Shown one piece after another: positions 35,612 to 47,018 of a DNA stretch of 64,000 nt. The notes beneath the pieces are model-generated. The model was not told the DNA's origin and did not search any database. It saw nothing but the letters and a program-made list of their open reading frames with translations. Source of the stretch: Acidovorax carolinensis (GTDB lineage Bacteria > Pseudomonadota > Gammaproteobacteria > Burkholderiales > Burkholderiaceae_C); NCBI RefSeq assembly GCF_002157145.1, contig NZ_CP021361.1:930001-994000 (forward strand). The letters run 5' to 3'. The position numbers and the translations under genes are program-made. How positions within the stretch are numbered: the stretch's first letter is position 1; each line of letters starts with the position of its first letter.

Positions 35612-36634
35612 TCAGAAGCGGTGGCGGATGCCCACGCCGAAGCTGTTGCCGTTGGTCTGGCTGGTGATCTTGTCGTTCATGTACATGGCGTACACATCGG
35701 TGCGCTTGGACAGGTTGTAGTCGTAGCCCAGCGTGAAGGTCTTGCGGCTCACGTCGGGGGTGGACCACTCCGTCTTCACCCATTCGGCGAGCAGCTTGCC
35801 ATTGCCCAGCGGCGCCGAGGCGCCGACCTGCACCGTCTTGCCCTTGGTGGAGGCGGTGTCGTCGATCTTCTTTTCGCCATAGCTCAGGTAGGGCTTGACC
35901 ACGCCGAAGTCGTAAGCGCCCAGCAGCATCCAGTATTTCTGGTTGTTGGCCAGCAGCGTGTTCACCGGGTTGCCGATGTCGGCGTTTTCATAGAAGCCGG
36001 TCAGGGTCAGCGGACCGCCAAAATAGAAGAAGTTGACGCCCACGTTGTTCTTGCCGTTCTTGCCAGCCTGTTCGCCAAATTGGTACTGCAGGTTGGCCTT
36101 GAAGCCACCGATGTCGGGCGTGGAATACACGATCTGGTTGCTCCAGCCCGTGTCAGCGGGGGTCATGGAGCGCCAGCCGGTGCCGTTGAACAGCGGCACA
36201 TCCTTGTGCAGGATCAGCGGAGAAAACACAAACGAGTCACCCAGCGGGTTGCCCACCACCGAAGGCAGGAAGTTGGGCGCCATCCAGCGGCCCAGCAGCA
36301 CCGAACCGAAGCCGCCCGACAGGCTGACGTTGGCATCGCGCGAAAAGAACGTGTCGTTGGCAAAGCGCCCTTGCGTGCCGGCGTCCACCTTGATGAACGA
36401 GGTCAGGTTGAAGTGGGCCTTGATGCCGCCGCCCAGGTCTTCGGTGCCCTGCACGCCAAACCACGAGGTGGTCAGGCCGCCGCTATCGACCACCGACTTG
36501 CTCTTGGCATCGCCCGCCATTTTCATGGAGCCGGCAAACACGTCCATCAGACCGGTGAGCTGGACAGAGCTTTGGGCATGGGCCCCGGCGGCACACAGCA
36601 GCGCGGCGCTCAGGGCGATCAGGTTTTTTTTCAT
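35612..36634 (-). CDS. Outer-membrane porin, Burkholderiales type
   Basis: General diffusion porin of 340 residues forming a 16-stranded trimeric beta-barrel. The signal peptide ends in AAGAHAQ, and the mature protein begins SSVQLTGLMDVF. Typical porin features are the FGVQGTEDLGGGIKAHF strand, alternating hydrophobic strands, and the C-terminal Phe in VGIRHRF needed for barrel assembly. A strong terminator follows. It is divergent from a Crp-like regulator gene with 255 bp between the starts. Substrate selectivity is not predictable. Confidence 0.93.
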   Translation of the reverse strand: MKKNLIALSAALLCAAGAHAQSSVQLTGLMDVFAGSMKMAGDAKSKSVVDSGGLTTSWFGVQGTEDLGGGIKAHFNLTSFIKVDAGTQGRFANDTFFSRDANVSLSGGFGSVLLGRWMAPNFLPSVVGNPLGDSFVFSPLILHKDVPLFNGTGWRSMTPADTGWSNQIVYSTPDIGGFKANLQYQFGEQAGKNGKNNVGVNFFYFGGPLTLTGFYENADIGNPVNTLLANNQKYWMLLGAYDFGVVKPYLSYGEKKIDDTASTKGKTVQVGASAPLGNGKLLAEWVKTEWSTPDVSRKTFTLGYDYNLSKRTDVYAMYMNDKITSQTNGNSFGVGIRHRF

Positions 36635-36889
36635 TGAAACTCCTGCAGGGGTTGAAAGTGCCGGTTATCCCGGCCTGAAAGGGCATGACACCGTCATGAC
36701 AGTGCATAGCGCGCTCCATGATCGTGTCCCCAACAACTTGTTGCAAGTTCCATGCCTCATGCCGCAACCGGATGTTGTTTTCCGTGCTTTTGACCAGGCG
36801 CAGAGGGTGGGCGCAGCCCGTGGCAGGGCCCGGCTTCCTTTTGATCTTCCTCAAAACGCGCCGCGCTATCGCACGGCAAAGTGGGCCGC

Positions 36890-37513
36890 ATGTTGCCATC
36901 CACATTCTTCTCCCTCCCTGCCCAGATCGAAGTGATCGCCGCTGGCGAAGTGCTTCGCAGGCGCAATCAGGCCCTGACTTCGGTGCTGCACCTCGAAAGC
37001 GGGCGGGTGCTGCGCGGCGTCTATGAAGACGGGCGCATGCGCCACCAGCTGGGGGTGGTGGAAGGGCCCTTCTGGCTGGATGCGGCGTCCGCGCTGCTGG
37101 AAAAACCTTTTCCGGTAGATATGGTGACAGAGACGCGGGTGCAGGTGCGTCGCCTGCCGATCGAGGAGTTCCGGCGCGGATGTGCGTCGCTGCCTGCCGT
37201 GGCCCAGGGCATTTTGCGGGACATGGCCACCGGGTACCGGCAGCAGTCCGAACTGGCGGTGAGCCGGCTCGCGCAGGATGCTGAGGCGCGGTGCGCCCAG
37301 TGGCTGCTCAACCACGCCCAGCCCGACCACAGCGGCGCCATGAGCGTGACACTGCACCAGCGCAAGCGCCTCATCGCCGCGCAACTGGGCATTGCCCCGG
37401 AAACCTTTTCGCGCGTGCTGCGCCACCTGCGCGAGCACGGCCTGATTGCCGGCACTGGCAACGTGCTCAATCTTCCGCAGCCGCACGCGCTGCAGTCCGT
37501 GGCGGGCTGCTGA
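36890..37513 (+). CDS. Crp/Fnr-family transcriptional regulator
   Basis: 207 residues from the ATG at 36890 (a GTG nine bases upstream is also possible). The N-terminal cyclic-nucleotide-type beta roll spans about 1-115, lacks the Fnr cysteine cluster and does not show the classical cAMP phosphate cassette, so its ligand is unknown. The C-terminal winged helix has KRLIAAQLGIAPETFSRVLR, the recognition helix pattern of Crp. It is divergent from the porin gene and could regulate it, which is inference from position only. Confidence 0.88.
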   Translation: MLPSTFFSLPAQIEVIAAGEVLRRRNQALTSVLHLESGRVLRGVYEDGRMRHQLGVVEGPFWLDAASALLEKPFPVDMVTETRVQVRRLPIEEFRRGCASLPAVAQGILRDMATGYRQQSELAVSRLAQDAEARCAQWLLNHAQPDHSGAMSVTLHQRKRLIAAQLGIAPETFSRVLRHLREHGLIAGTGNVLNLPQPHALQSVAGC

Positions 37514-37688
37514 AGCCTTCGGGCAACCCTGTGGCTCAGGGTTACTCCTTGGGCTAAAGCGAGGGTTCCACCCAAGCGCCCGGGGCGGGGGGCTGCGTAT
37601 ATTTGCCTGAGAACTCTTTGGCAAAGCCGGCTCCCATGTTGCCTCCTGATCTTCTTGCTGTCTTGAACCTGTCGCGCGCGGGGTGCCG

Positions 37689-39800
37689 ATGACCCCGTTG
37701 GCGCACGCACAGGCGCAGGCGGAGTCGTCGCCCACCTGGTGGCCGCCCGGATCGCTGGTGCTGCGCCTGATGCTCGTGGCCATGCTGGCCGTGGCCGTGT
37801 CGGGGGTGTTGTCTGCGTGGCTGGCTTCGCGTGCCTCGGAACGCGAGGCCATCCGCCGCGTGGTGGGCCAGCAGACCGAAGAGGTCGAGGTGATGGCGCG
37901 CCTGCTGGCCAGCAAGATCGAGCAAAGCCAGAAAGTGCTGCGCACCGTGGCCGAGGGCATCACGCCGGAAATGCTCAATTCGCCATCGTCGCTGGAATGG
38001 CTGTTGCGTCAGGGCCTGCCGGCCGTGCAGTTTTTTGATTCGATGCAGGTGGCCCGCCCGGATGGGGAGCTGCGTGTCAACCTGCATTCCGGGCGGCTGG
38101 AAGATGCGGCCAACCTGGACCCCGCCGAGCGCGATGCCCTGCGGCGCACGCTCAGTGGTGGCAAGCCCCTGGTGTCCGAGCTGGTGGGAGGGCGCACCGC
38201 CGAGGCGCGCGTCATGTTCACCATGCCGCTGCGCCGCGAGGATGGTCCGGTTCTGGGGGTGGTGGCCGGGGCGCTCAAGCTGCATTCGCAAGGATTGCTG
38301 CCGCCGTCCATGACGTTGCCGGCGCGGGATGATTCACGCCTGATCGTCTTCACCCGCGAAGGCACCATCCTGTCGCATCCCGATCCCCTGCGTCTGCTGG
38401 GCAACGTGCGCGACGAAGCCGGGCTGGGGCCGGTTTACGCCCGGTGGCTGCAGCAGGCGCAGCCCGTGGCCGGGCGTGGCACCACCGTGGTGCAGCCGGC
38501 GCATATCGTGAGCATGGCCGGAATGCCGCTGCCTCAGTGGCTGGTGGCCCGTGTGAGTGATTCGCGCGCCATGATGGCGCCCCTCGAAGGTGCGCAGCGC
38601 AACGCCTGGTGGCTTGCCGCCGCGGTGATGGCCGCCAGCATGGCCCTGCTGGCGGCGTTCATGGTGTGGATGGCGCAGCCGCTGGAACGGCTGTGCCACA
38701 GTGCGCTGCAACTGGCGCATGGGGTGCGCAGCGACGCCATCCAGTGGCCCCGCGCCACGGGCGAGGTGGGGGCGTTGGTCAAGGTGTTTGAGGGGCAGGT
38801 GCAGCAAAGCGCGCAGCAGCACCAGCAGCGCGCCCAGCTGGAGGGGCAGTTGCAGGCCATTCTCGACAACGCCTCCGTGGGTATCGTGATCACTCGCCAG
38901 GGCATTCTCGAAGTGGTGGGGCGGCAGGCCTGCCAGATGCTTGGCTACTGCGACGAGGAGCTGCACGGCCGCCCGGCACGCACCCTCTATGCGTCGGACG
39001 CAGACTACCAGCGGCTGGGCGAGCGGGTGCAGGACGCATTCCGGGCCCATGGCGCGTTTGACGAGGATGTGTGCTTCATGCGCAAGGATGGCAGCCCCGT
39101 CTGGGCACGGGTGCAGGGCCGGGGGGTGCGGGCCGATGACATGGCGGGCGGCACCGTCTGGATTCTGGAGGACATGACTGCTGCGCGCGAAGCGCAGCAA
39201 CAGCAGGACTGGGCCGCTGTCCACGACCCGCTCACGCAGCTGTGCAACCGGGATGCGTTTGTCCAGCGCATGGGCGTGCTGCTGGCCGAGCGTTCGGCGC
39301 GGGCGCGCACGCCCGGCACGGCAACCGTGGATGCCGCCGCGGCCGGGTCCGAGGGCGACGGCGTGATGCTGTTCCTGGACCTGGACCATTTCACCGTGGT
39401 CAACGATGTCGCCGGCCATGATGCCGGGGACGACGTGCTGCGCCATGTGGCGCGACTGGTGGAGTCGCAGGTGCGCCAGATCGGCTGGGCCGCTCGGCTG
39501 GGCGGCGACGAGTTTGCCGTGGTGCTGCCGGGTTGCTCGCTCACGCGGGGGCAGGTGGTGGCCGAGCAGTTGCGTGCCGCCGTGCAGGCCTGGGAGCCTT
39601 CGTACCAGGGCCGCAGCTTCACGCTGGGCGTGAGCATTGGCCTGGTGGTGCTCGATGCCAGCCTGCAGGATGTGCCGTCGGTGCTGTATGCGGCCGACAT
39701 GGCCTGCTACGACGCCAAGCGAGCGGGGCGCAACCGGGTGGAGACGCGCCATGCCAGCCAGGCTGCGGCCTCGGGGCGGATGCCGTTGGGGCCGGTGTAG
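37689..39800 (+). CDS. Membrane diguanylate cyclase with periplasmic sensor, PAS and GGDEF domains
   Basis: 703 residues. TM1 is at about 23-45, a periplasmic Cache-like sensor spans about 50-300 and TM2 306-328. A HAMP-like linker follows, then a PAS domain at about 385-500 and GGDEF at 605-609 (RLGGDEFA). The cyclase core has LFLDLDHFTVVNDVAGH, where the usual Lys after Phe is Thr. No RxxD inhibitory site precedes the motif, so product feedback is probably absent. A 20-residue Ala-rich insert lies between the PAS end and the core. It likely makes cyclic di-GMP in response to a periplasmic ligand. ATG 37689 or GTG 37683 may start it. Confidence 0.9.
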   Translation: MTPLAHAQAQAESSPTWWPPGSLVLRLMLVAMLAVAVSGVLSAWLASRASEREAIRRVVGQQTEEVEVMARLLASKIEQSQKVLRTVAEGITPEMLNSPSSLEWLLRQGLPAVQFFDSMQVARPDGELRVNLHSGRLEDAANLDPAERDALRRTLSGGKPLVSELVGGRTAEARVMFTMPLRREDGPVLGVVAGALKLHSQGLLPPSMTLPARDDSRLIVFTREGTILSHPDPLRLLGNVRDEAGLGPVYARWLQQAQPVAGRGTTVVQPAHIVSMAGMPLPQWLVARVSDSRAMMAPLEGAQRNAWWLAAAVMAASMALLAAFMVWMAQPLERLCHSALQLAHGVRSDAIQWPRATGEVGALVKVFEGQVQQSAQQHQQRAQLEGQLQAILDNASVGIVITRQGILEVVGRQACQMLGYCDEELHGRPARTLYASDADYQRLGERVQDAFRAHGAFDEDVCFMRKDGSPVWARVQGRGVRADDMAGGTVWILEDMTAAREAQQQQDWAAVHDPLTQLCNRDAFVQRMGVLLAERSARARTPGTATVDAAAAGSEGDGVMLFLDLDHFTVVNDVAGHDAGDDVLRHVARLVESQVRQIGWAARLGGDEFAVVLPGCSLTRGQVVAEQLRAAVQAWEPSYQGRSFTLGVSIGLVVLDASLQDVPSVLYAADMACYDAKRAGRNRVETRHASQAAASGRMPLGPV

Positions 39801-39913
39801 GGGGTGGGTTTTCAGCCTGCTTGCTGGGGCGTGTTTTTTTATATTTGATGTTTTTGGGTTGTGGCGCTTGGCGGCCTCAGTTCCGAAGTGCAACACCGAG
39901 AATTGAGGTCAAG

Positions 39914-40780
39914 ATGACAAAGAAGAACTACCAGCATTTGAGCCAGAGCGAACGCCATGCGATAGCCTTGGGGCTGCAGCAAAAGCAAAGCCTCAGCGCC
40001 ATAGCGCGGGCCTTGGGGCGCTGCAAGAGCACCATCAGCCGGGAATGCCAACGCAATGCGGGCGCCAAGGCCTACACCTCCAAGTTCGCCCAGCAACGCA
40101 GCGACAGGCGCAGATGCTTTGCCCGTCCCCAGCCCAAACTGCACCGCGATGGACCTTTGTTCAAGATCGTTCGCGACTATCTGCTCCGGCACTGGTCTCC
40201 CCAGCAAATCGCTGGGCAGTTGAAGAAACTGCACCCTGACAACAAGCGCAAACAAGTGTCCCACGAGAGCATCTACACCTGCATCTACGCCCAGCCCCGC
40301 GGAGAGCTCAAGAAGGAGCTGGTGGCCTGCTTGCGCATGGCCCGCGCCAAGCGCTGGCCGCGCTCCAAGGGCGAGGATCGGCGTGGACAGATCACCGACC
40401 TGCTGAGCATCCATGTGCGCCCACCCGAGATTGAGGATCGTCAGTTGCCCGGGCACTGGGAGGGCGACCTCATCAAGGGCAAAGGCAATGCCAGTGCCAT
40501 TGGCACGCTGGTCGAGCGCACGACCCGCCTGGTGGTGCTGGTCAAGCTGCCGCACCCCAACCCGGCGACAGCGGCACATGTACTGCAGGCCTTCAGCGAC
40601 AAGCTCAATGGCATTGCCAGCCCGATGCGCCAGAGCCTGACCTATGACCGTGGCAGTGAGATGGCAGAGCATGCCAAGCTCACCGAGAACACGGGCATGA
40701 AGGTGTACTTCTGTGACCCCTACAGCCCCTGGCAGCGGGGCTCCAACGAAAACACCAATGGATTGCTGCGGCAGTACTGA
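39914..40780 (+). pseudogene. IS30-family transposase, 3' truncated by an IS3-family insertion
   Basis: 288 codons remain. The N-terminal helix-turn-helix (YQHLSQSERHAIALGLQQKQ, then GRCKSTISRECQRN) and the integrase core with DLLSIHVRPPE, GHWEGDL and TYDRGSEM are typical of IS30. The frame stops after NENTNGLLRQY, where intact members continue with about 40 more residues. The TGA stop at 40778-40780 is formed by the first three bases of the IS3 left inverted repeat. No IS30 remainder is found on the other side of the IS3 element. The likely left terminus lies near 39875-39900 but was not resolved. Confidence 0.9.
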
Positions 40781-40827
40781 ACCGCCCCGGTTTTTGAGGA
40801 GGCTCTTTTCTCTGAGAGGATTGAGCC

Positions 40828-41151
40828 ATGAAGAAGTCAAACAAGTTCTCACCCGAAGTCCGTGAACGTGCGGTGAGATTAGTGCAGGAGCACCGGGGGG
40901 AGTACCCATCGTTATGGGCTGCCATTGAATCCATCGCCCCCAAGATTGGCTGCGTGCCGCAAACGCTGCATGAATGGGTCAAGCGTGTCGAAGTCGATAC
41001 AGGCGTGCGCGAAGGCGTCACCACTAGCGAGGCGCAGCGGGTCAAGGATCTGGAGCGCGAGGTCAAGGAGTTGCGCCGGGCCAACGAGATACTGAAGCTG
41101 GCCAGCGCGTTTTTCGCCCAGGCGGAGCTCGACCGCCGACTCAAGTCCTGA
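40828..41151 (+). CDS. IS3-family transposase OrfA
   Basis: 107 residues with an N-terminal helix-turn-helix ([20 protein letters not shown]) and a C-terminal leucine-zipper-like coiled coil (residues about 68-95). It binds the element's terminal repeats. orfB follows in the -1 frame, so OrfAB would be made by programmed -1 frameshifting near the end of orfA. Confidence 0.93.
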   Translation: MKKSNKFSPEVRERAVRLVQEHRGEYPSLWAAIESIAPKIGCVPQTLHEWVKRVEVDTGVREGVTTSEAQRVKDLEREVKELRRANEILKLASAFFAQAELDRRLKS

Positions 41152-41207
41152 AGGACTTCATTGACAAGCATCGCGATACCTTCGGGGTCGAGCCGCTCTG
41201 CAAGGTC

Positions 41208-42060
41208 TTGCAGATTGCCCCGTCGGCTTATCGAAGACATGCTGCGCTGCTGCGCGAGCCCCACAGGCGTTGTGAGCGGGCTCTGCGCGATGAGCAGTTA
41301 GTGCCGCAGATTCAACGCGTTTGGCAGGCCAACATGCAGGTCTACGGCGCTGCCAAGGTGTGGCGCCAACTGGGGCGCGAAGGTGTTGTCGTGGCTCGCT
41401 GCACGGTCGAGCGATTGATGCGCAAGCTGGGGCTGCGCGGCGTGATGCGTGGCAAGGTCGTGCGCACAACTGTCGGTGATGCCAAGGCGCCATGCCCGCT
41501 GGACCGGGTCAACCGGCAGTTCCGGGCCGAGCGGCCGAACCAGTTATGGGTCAGCGACTTCACCTATGTCTCGACCTGGCAGGGCTGGCTGTACGTGGCC
41601 TTCGTCATCGACGTGTTTGCCCGTCGCATCGTTGGTTGGCGAGTCAGCAGTTCGATGCGAACGGACTTCGTGCTCGATGCGCTGGAGCAGGCGTTGTACG
41701 CACGCCAACCCGAGCAGGGCAGCAGCCTGGTCCATCACTCGGATCGCGGCTCGCAATACGTCAGCATCCGGTACAGCGAACGCCTGGCCGAGGCGGGCAT
41801 AGAGCCCTCGGTGGGCAGCAAGGGTGACAGCTATGACAACGCGCTGGCCGAGACGATCAACGGGCTCTACAAGGCCGAGCTGATACATCGCCGCGCCCCC
41901 CTGGAAGACCAAGGAGGCCGTGGAGCTGGCCACGCTGGAATGGGTGGCCTGGTTCAATCATCACAGGCTGCTCGAACCCATCGGGTACATCCCGCCTGTA
42001 GAAGCTGAGGCAAACTACTACCGGCAACTCGCCAGTCAGACTGCCATGATGGTGGCCTGA
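41208..42060 (+). pseudogene. IS3-family transposase OrfB, frameshifted near its end
   Basis: DDE integrase with all catalytic residues: SDFTY, HSDRGSQY, and Glu in NALAETINGLYKAEL. The frame is open upstream of the ATG at 41208, as expected for an OrfAB fusion. At about 41895-41900 a run of six C replaces the expected five, and the last 55 residues are read out of frame. Removing one C restores APWKTKEAVELATLEWVAWF and the tail to the TGA at 42058-42060. The shift lies beyond the DDE triad, so it may be a sequencing error. Confidence 0.88.
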
Positions 42061-42099
42061 CTTAAACCAACTGGCCTCCACGAAAACCGGGGCGGTTCA

Positions 42100-42500
42100 C
42101 CCCGCAACCGCCCCGCCGCAGGCGCAGCCAGATGGGGATGGACAGCCGAAACAGCCCAACAGCCAAACGGGCCATCGCTGCGCTCGGCCCCATTTCGCGG
42201 GCGCAAGCGCCGCGCGCTGCGCAGCGGGCCGAGCGCAGCGATGGCCCGAAGGGATGTCCGGCTGTGGGTTCCCTTCAGGATGCGCCGAGGAGCGCAGGTT
42301 TTGGCGGATCAGGGCTCGCGTCTGTTTGAGTGACGCGAAGCGGCGCGAGTTTAGCGAGACCCCGCCAAAACCGAGCACCGCAGGTTGCCCGCAGCGAAGC
42401 GAAGGGACGCAGCGTGTAGGGTCGCCTTTCTTTTGGGTACGTTTCTTTGGCGAAGCAAAGAAAAGTACCTCGCCCGCCGGGGCGAGACCCGGCCTCCGCC
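42100..42500. repeat. Large inverted-repeat element, copy 2, left part missing
   Basis: Homologous to about 3353-3793, from CAACCGCCCCGCCGCAGGCG to GACCCGGCCTCCGCC. The left end abuts the IS3 right terminus directly, so the left arm and about 230 bp are lost. Internal stems are kept: 42168-42190 pairs perfectly with 42226-42248, and GGTTTTGGCGG at 42297-42307 pairs with 42362-42372. The second stem differs in sequence from copy 1 but still pairs. The 29-bp motif found beside copy 1 lies inverted at 42531-42559. Confidence 0.88.
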
Positions 42501-42579
42501 CTGATTTCAGGCTCAAAACCTGATCATCGTCCAGGCTTCGACAGGCTCACCCCGAACGGTTGAATGAAAACCGAAGCTC

Positions 42580-42625
42580 CAAAAACAATAGCTGCCCACG
42601 CTTGATACACAAGCGCTACAAACAA
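42580..42625. repeat. Short palindromic repeat (TAGCGCTT family) after xdhB
   Basis: AACAATAGCTGCCCACGCTT, then GATACACAAGCGCTACAAAC. It ends 8 bp from the xdhB stop (minus strand), so it lies at the 3' end of the xdhAB transcript. The rest of the 42501-42632 gap holds only the 29-bp motif. Confidence 0.8.
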
Positions 42626-42632
42626 AAAACCC

Positions 42633-45052
42633 TCAATCCCTCACCCGCCCCAACGCCCGCAGCACATTCTCCGCCGTCGCCGGCGCCGTCAACACCACCG
42701 GTGCCGTGGCGCCTGCCCCACCGCGCCCCGCCGCCACCGCATTGCGCAGCGCCTCATACACGCTGATCGCCAGCATGAACGGCGGCTCGCCCACGGCCTT
42801 GCTGCCGCCCACGTTGTCCTCGCGGTTGGCCTCGGGCCACAGGTCGATCTTGAAGTGCGCCGGAATGTCGCCCGTGGCCGGGATCTTGTAAGTGCTGGGC
42901 GCGTGGGTGGCCAACGCACCCTGGTCGTTCCACACCAGTTGCTCGGTGGTGAGCCAGCCCATGCCCTGCACGAAACCGCCCTCGATCTGGCCGATGTCGA
43001 TGGCCGGGTTGATGCTGTGGCCCACGTCGTGCAGGATGTCCACCTTGAGCACCCGGTTCTCGCCCGTGAGGGTGTCGATCACCACTTCGGTGCAGGCCGC
43101 CCCGTAGCTGAAGTAGTAAAACGGCCGCCCGGTGAGCGTGGCCTTGTCATAGTGGATCTTGGGCGTGCGATAAAAACCGTCGCTCCACAGCTGGATGCGG
43201 TTGGCATAGGCGTCTTTGACCACTGCCTCGAAACTGCGCACCGCCTTGGGCGAGATGACCTGCCCGTCGGCAAACCGGATCGCGCCAGCGCCGCAACCGT
43301 CGAGCCCGCAGACGAATGCGGCCAGGTTGTCGCGCACATGGCGGGCCGCAAACTGCGCGGCACGGCCATTGAGGTCGGTGCCGCTGCTGGCCGCAGTGGC
43401 GCTGGCGTTGGGCACCTTGCTGGTGTCGCTGGCCGTGACCAGCACGCGGGGCAGGGGCACGCCCAGCTCGTCGGCCACGATCTGCGCCACCTTGGTGTGT
43501 AGGCCCTGGCCCATTTCGGTGCCGCCGTGGTTCACCTGCACGCTGCCGTCGGTGTACACATGCACCAGCGCGCCCGCCTGGTTGAACAGCGTGGCCGTGA
43601 AGCTGATGCCGAACTTGACCGGCGTGATGGCGATGCCGCGTTTGAGCACCGGGCTTTGCGCGTTCCACGCGGCAATCTCGGCCTGGCGCTGGCGGTAGCC
43701 TGATGTGCGCTCCAGTTGTGGCAACAGCTCGTGCAGGATGTTGTCCTCCACGGTCATCTGGTAGTGGGTGACGTTGCGGCCCTCGCTGGCGTTCTTGCCA
43801 TACAGGTTGGCCAGGCGCACATCCTGCGCATCGCGGCCGAGCGCCCGGGCGATGTCGCCCAGAATGGCCTCGATCACGATCACGCCCTGCGGGCCGCCGA
43901 AGCCGCGAAACGCCGTGTGGCTTTGCGTGTTCGTCTTGCAGCGGTACGACGCGATTTCTACGTCGCTGAGGTAATAGGCGTTGTCGGCGTGGAACACGGC
44001 CCGGTCGGCCACGGGGCCCGACAGGTCGGCGCTGAAACCGCAGTTGGCGGCCATCTGCAGCTTCAGGCCCGTGATGCGGCCGGTGTCGTCAAAGCCCACG
44101 TCGTATTCATAGGCAAACGGGTGGCGCTTGCCGGTGACCATGAAGTCTTCGTCCCGGTCCAGCCGCAGCTTGACGGCGCGGCCAAACTTGTTCGCGGCCA
44201 CGGCGGCCCACACGGCCAAATGGCCGGCCTGCGTTTCCTTGCCGCCAAAGCCACCGCCCATGCGGCGGCATTCAACGCGCACGGCGTGGTTGTCGATGCC
44301 CAAAGCGTGCGCCACCCAGTGCTGCACTTCGCCGGGGTGCTGCGTGCTCGAATGGATCGACCACTGGTTCTGCTCCAGCGGCAACGCATAGGCGATCTGG
44401 CCTTCGAGGTAGAAGTGCTCTTGCCCACCCACCTCGAACGCGCCTTGCAGACGGTGCGCCGATTGCGCAAGGCCCGTGGCGGCGTCGCCCCGGCGCACGA
44501 ACACGGGGGGCTGCACGTAGCTTTGCGCCTTCAGCGCGTCCTGCACCGTCAGCACGGCGGGCAGCGACGTGATGTCGAGCATCACGGCGCGTACGGCGCG
44601 GCGCGCCTGCATGACCGAATCAGCCACCACCAGGCCGATGACCTGTCCGATGTGCTGCACCGTGTCGACGGCAAACACGGGCTCATCGTGCGCAAAGGCG
44701 GCCAGCAGGGGGGCGCCGGGCACGTCGGCCGCCAGCACCACCCCACGCACGCCGGGCAGGGCCAGGGCCGCGTCAGCATGAACGCCATTCAAGGTGCCAT
44801 GCGCCACCGTGGACAGGATGGGCGCCGCGTACAGCGTGCCTTTCACCTCGGGCAGGTCGTCGATGTAGTGGGCGGCACCCGCCACCTGGGCGCGGGCGCT
44901 TTCGTGGATGTGCGACTGGCCCATGGCGCGGGTGCTGGCGGGGGCACTGGCCTTGGATGGTGTGCCCAAAGGTGCCGCGGCGTGTGCGTCAGCGGTGGCC
45001 GCCACTGGGCTTGCCATGGCGTCGCGGCTGACGGGAAGGGATTCACGCTGGT

Positions 45053-45056
<4 letters not shown>
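42633..45056 (-). CDS. xdhB: Xanthine dehydrogenase molybdopterin-binding subunit XdhB
   Basis: Large catalytic subunit of 807 residues that hydroxylates hypoxanthine to xanthine and xanthine to urate at the Moco site. Motifs seen: MGGGFGGKE, AFRGFGGPQG, NHGGTEMGQGLHTK, and the catalytic Glu in VGEPPFMLAISVYEAL near the C-terminus. The N-terminal 55 residues are Ala-rich and poorly conserved; the core begins at GQSHIHESA. The start at 45056 overlaps the xdhA stop by 4 bp. XdhC, its maturation factor, lies at 24.9 kb. Confidence 0.95.
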
Positions 45057-46741
<1,685 letters not shown>

Positions 46742-46925
46742 AGGAAAAATGCCACGTCGATGCGCGGAGATCGTAAACAGGTTGTTGGGGTGCAGCGCAC
46801 CAGTGCGCACCGGGCCAAGGCGCCAGTGCAAGCTTATGCCGCCCGGGCAAGCACCGCAATTTCCACGCCAGATGAAGGGCGTGCCGTGGCAGGCGCACAG
46901 GCACCGTTTCGTGGTGGCTTTGCTG

Positions 46926-46975
46926 CTAAAAAGATAGCTGCTAGCGCATATGGAACAAGCGCAAGGCCCTCATTT
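46926..46975. repeat. Short palindromic repeat (TAGCGCTT family) in the xdhA / nucleoside importer divergent region
   Basis: GATAGCTGCTAGCGCATATG, then GAACAAGCGCAAGGCC; slightly decayed stem. It lies in the 277 bp between the divergent xdhA and ABC ATPase starts, 44 bp before the latter. Confidence 0.8.
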
Positions 46976-47018
46976 GAATCCAATTGCCGTTCATGAAAAC
47001 TGAGAGACAATCGCCTGC

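Larger units (their letters stand above)
40778..42099 (+). mobile_element. IS3-family insertion sequence (IS51-group-like ends)
   Basis: Left end begins TGAACCGCCCCGGTTTT at 40778; the right end at 42099 is its inverted counterpart (CGAAAACCGGGGCGGTTCA read on the plus strand). It is 1322 bp long and contains orfA and orfB in the overlapping arrangement of IS3 elements. The bases flanking the two ends (TAC on the left, CCC on the right) do not match, so no target-site duplication is present. This points to deletion or recombination after insertion. Confidence 0.92.

Noticed and set aside
40828..42060. orfA/orfB frame difference as another sequencing error
   Set aside because: The -1 overlap between orfA and orfB is normal for IS3 elements. 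Only the later shift near 41897 is abnormal.
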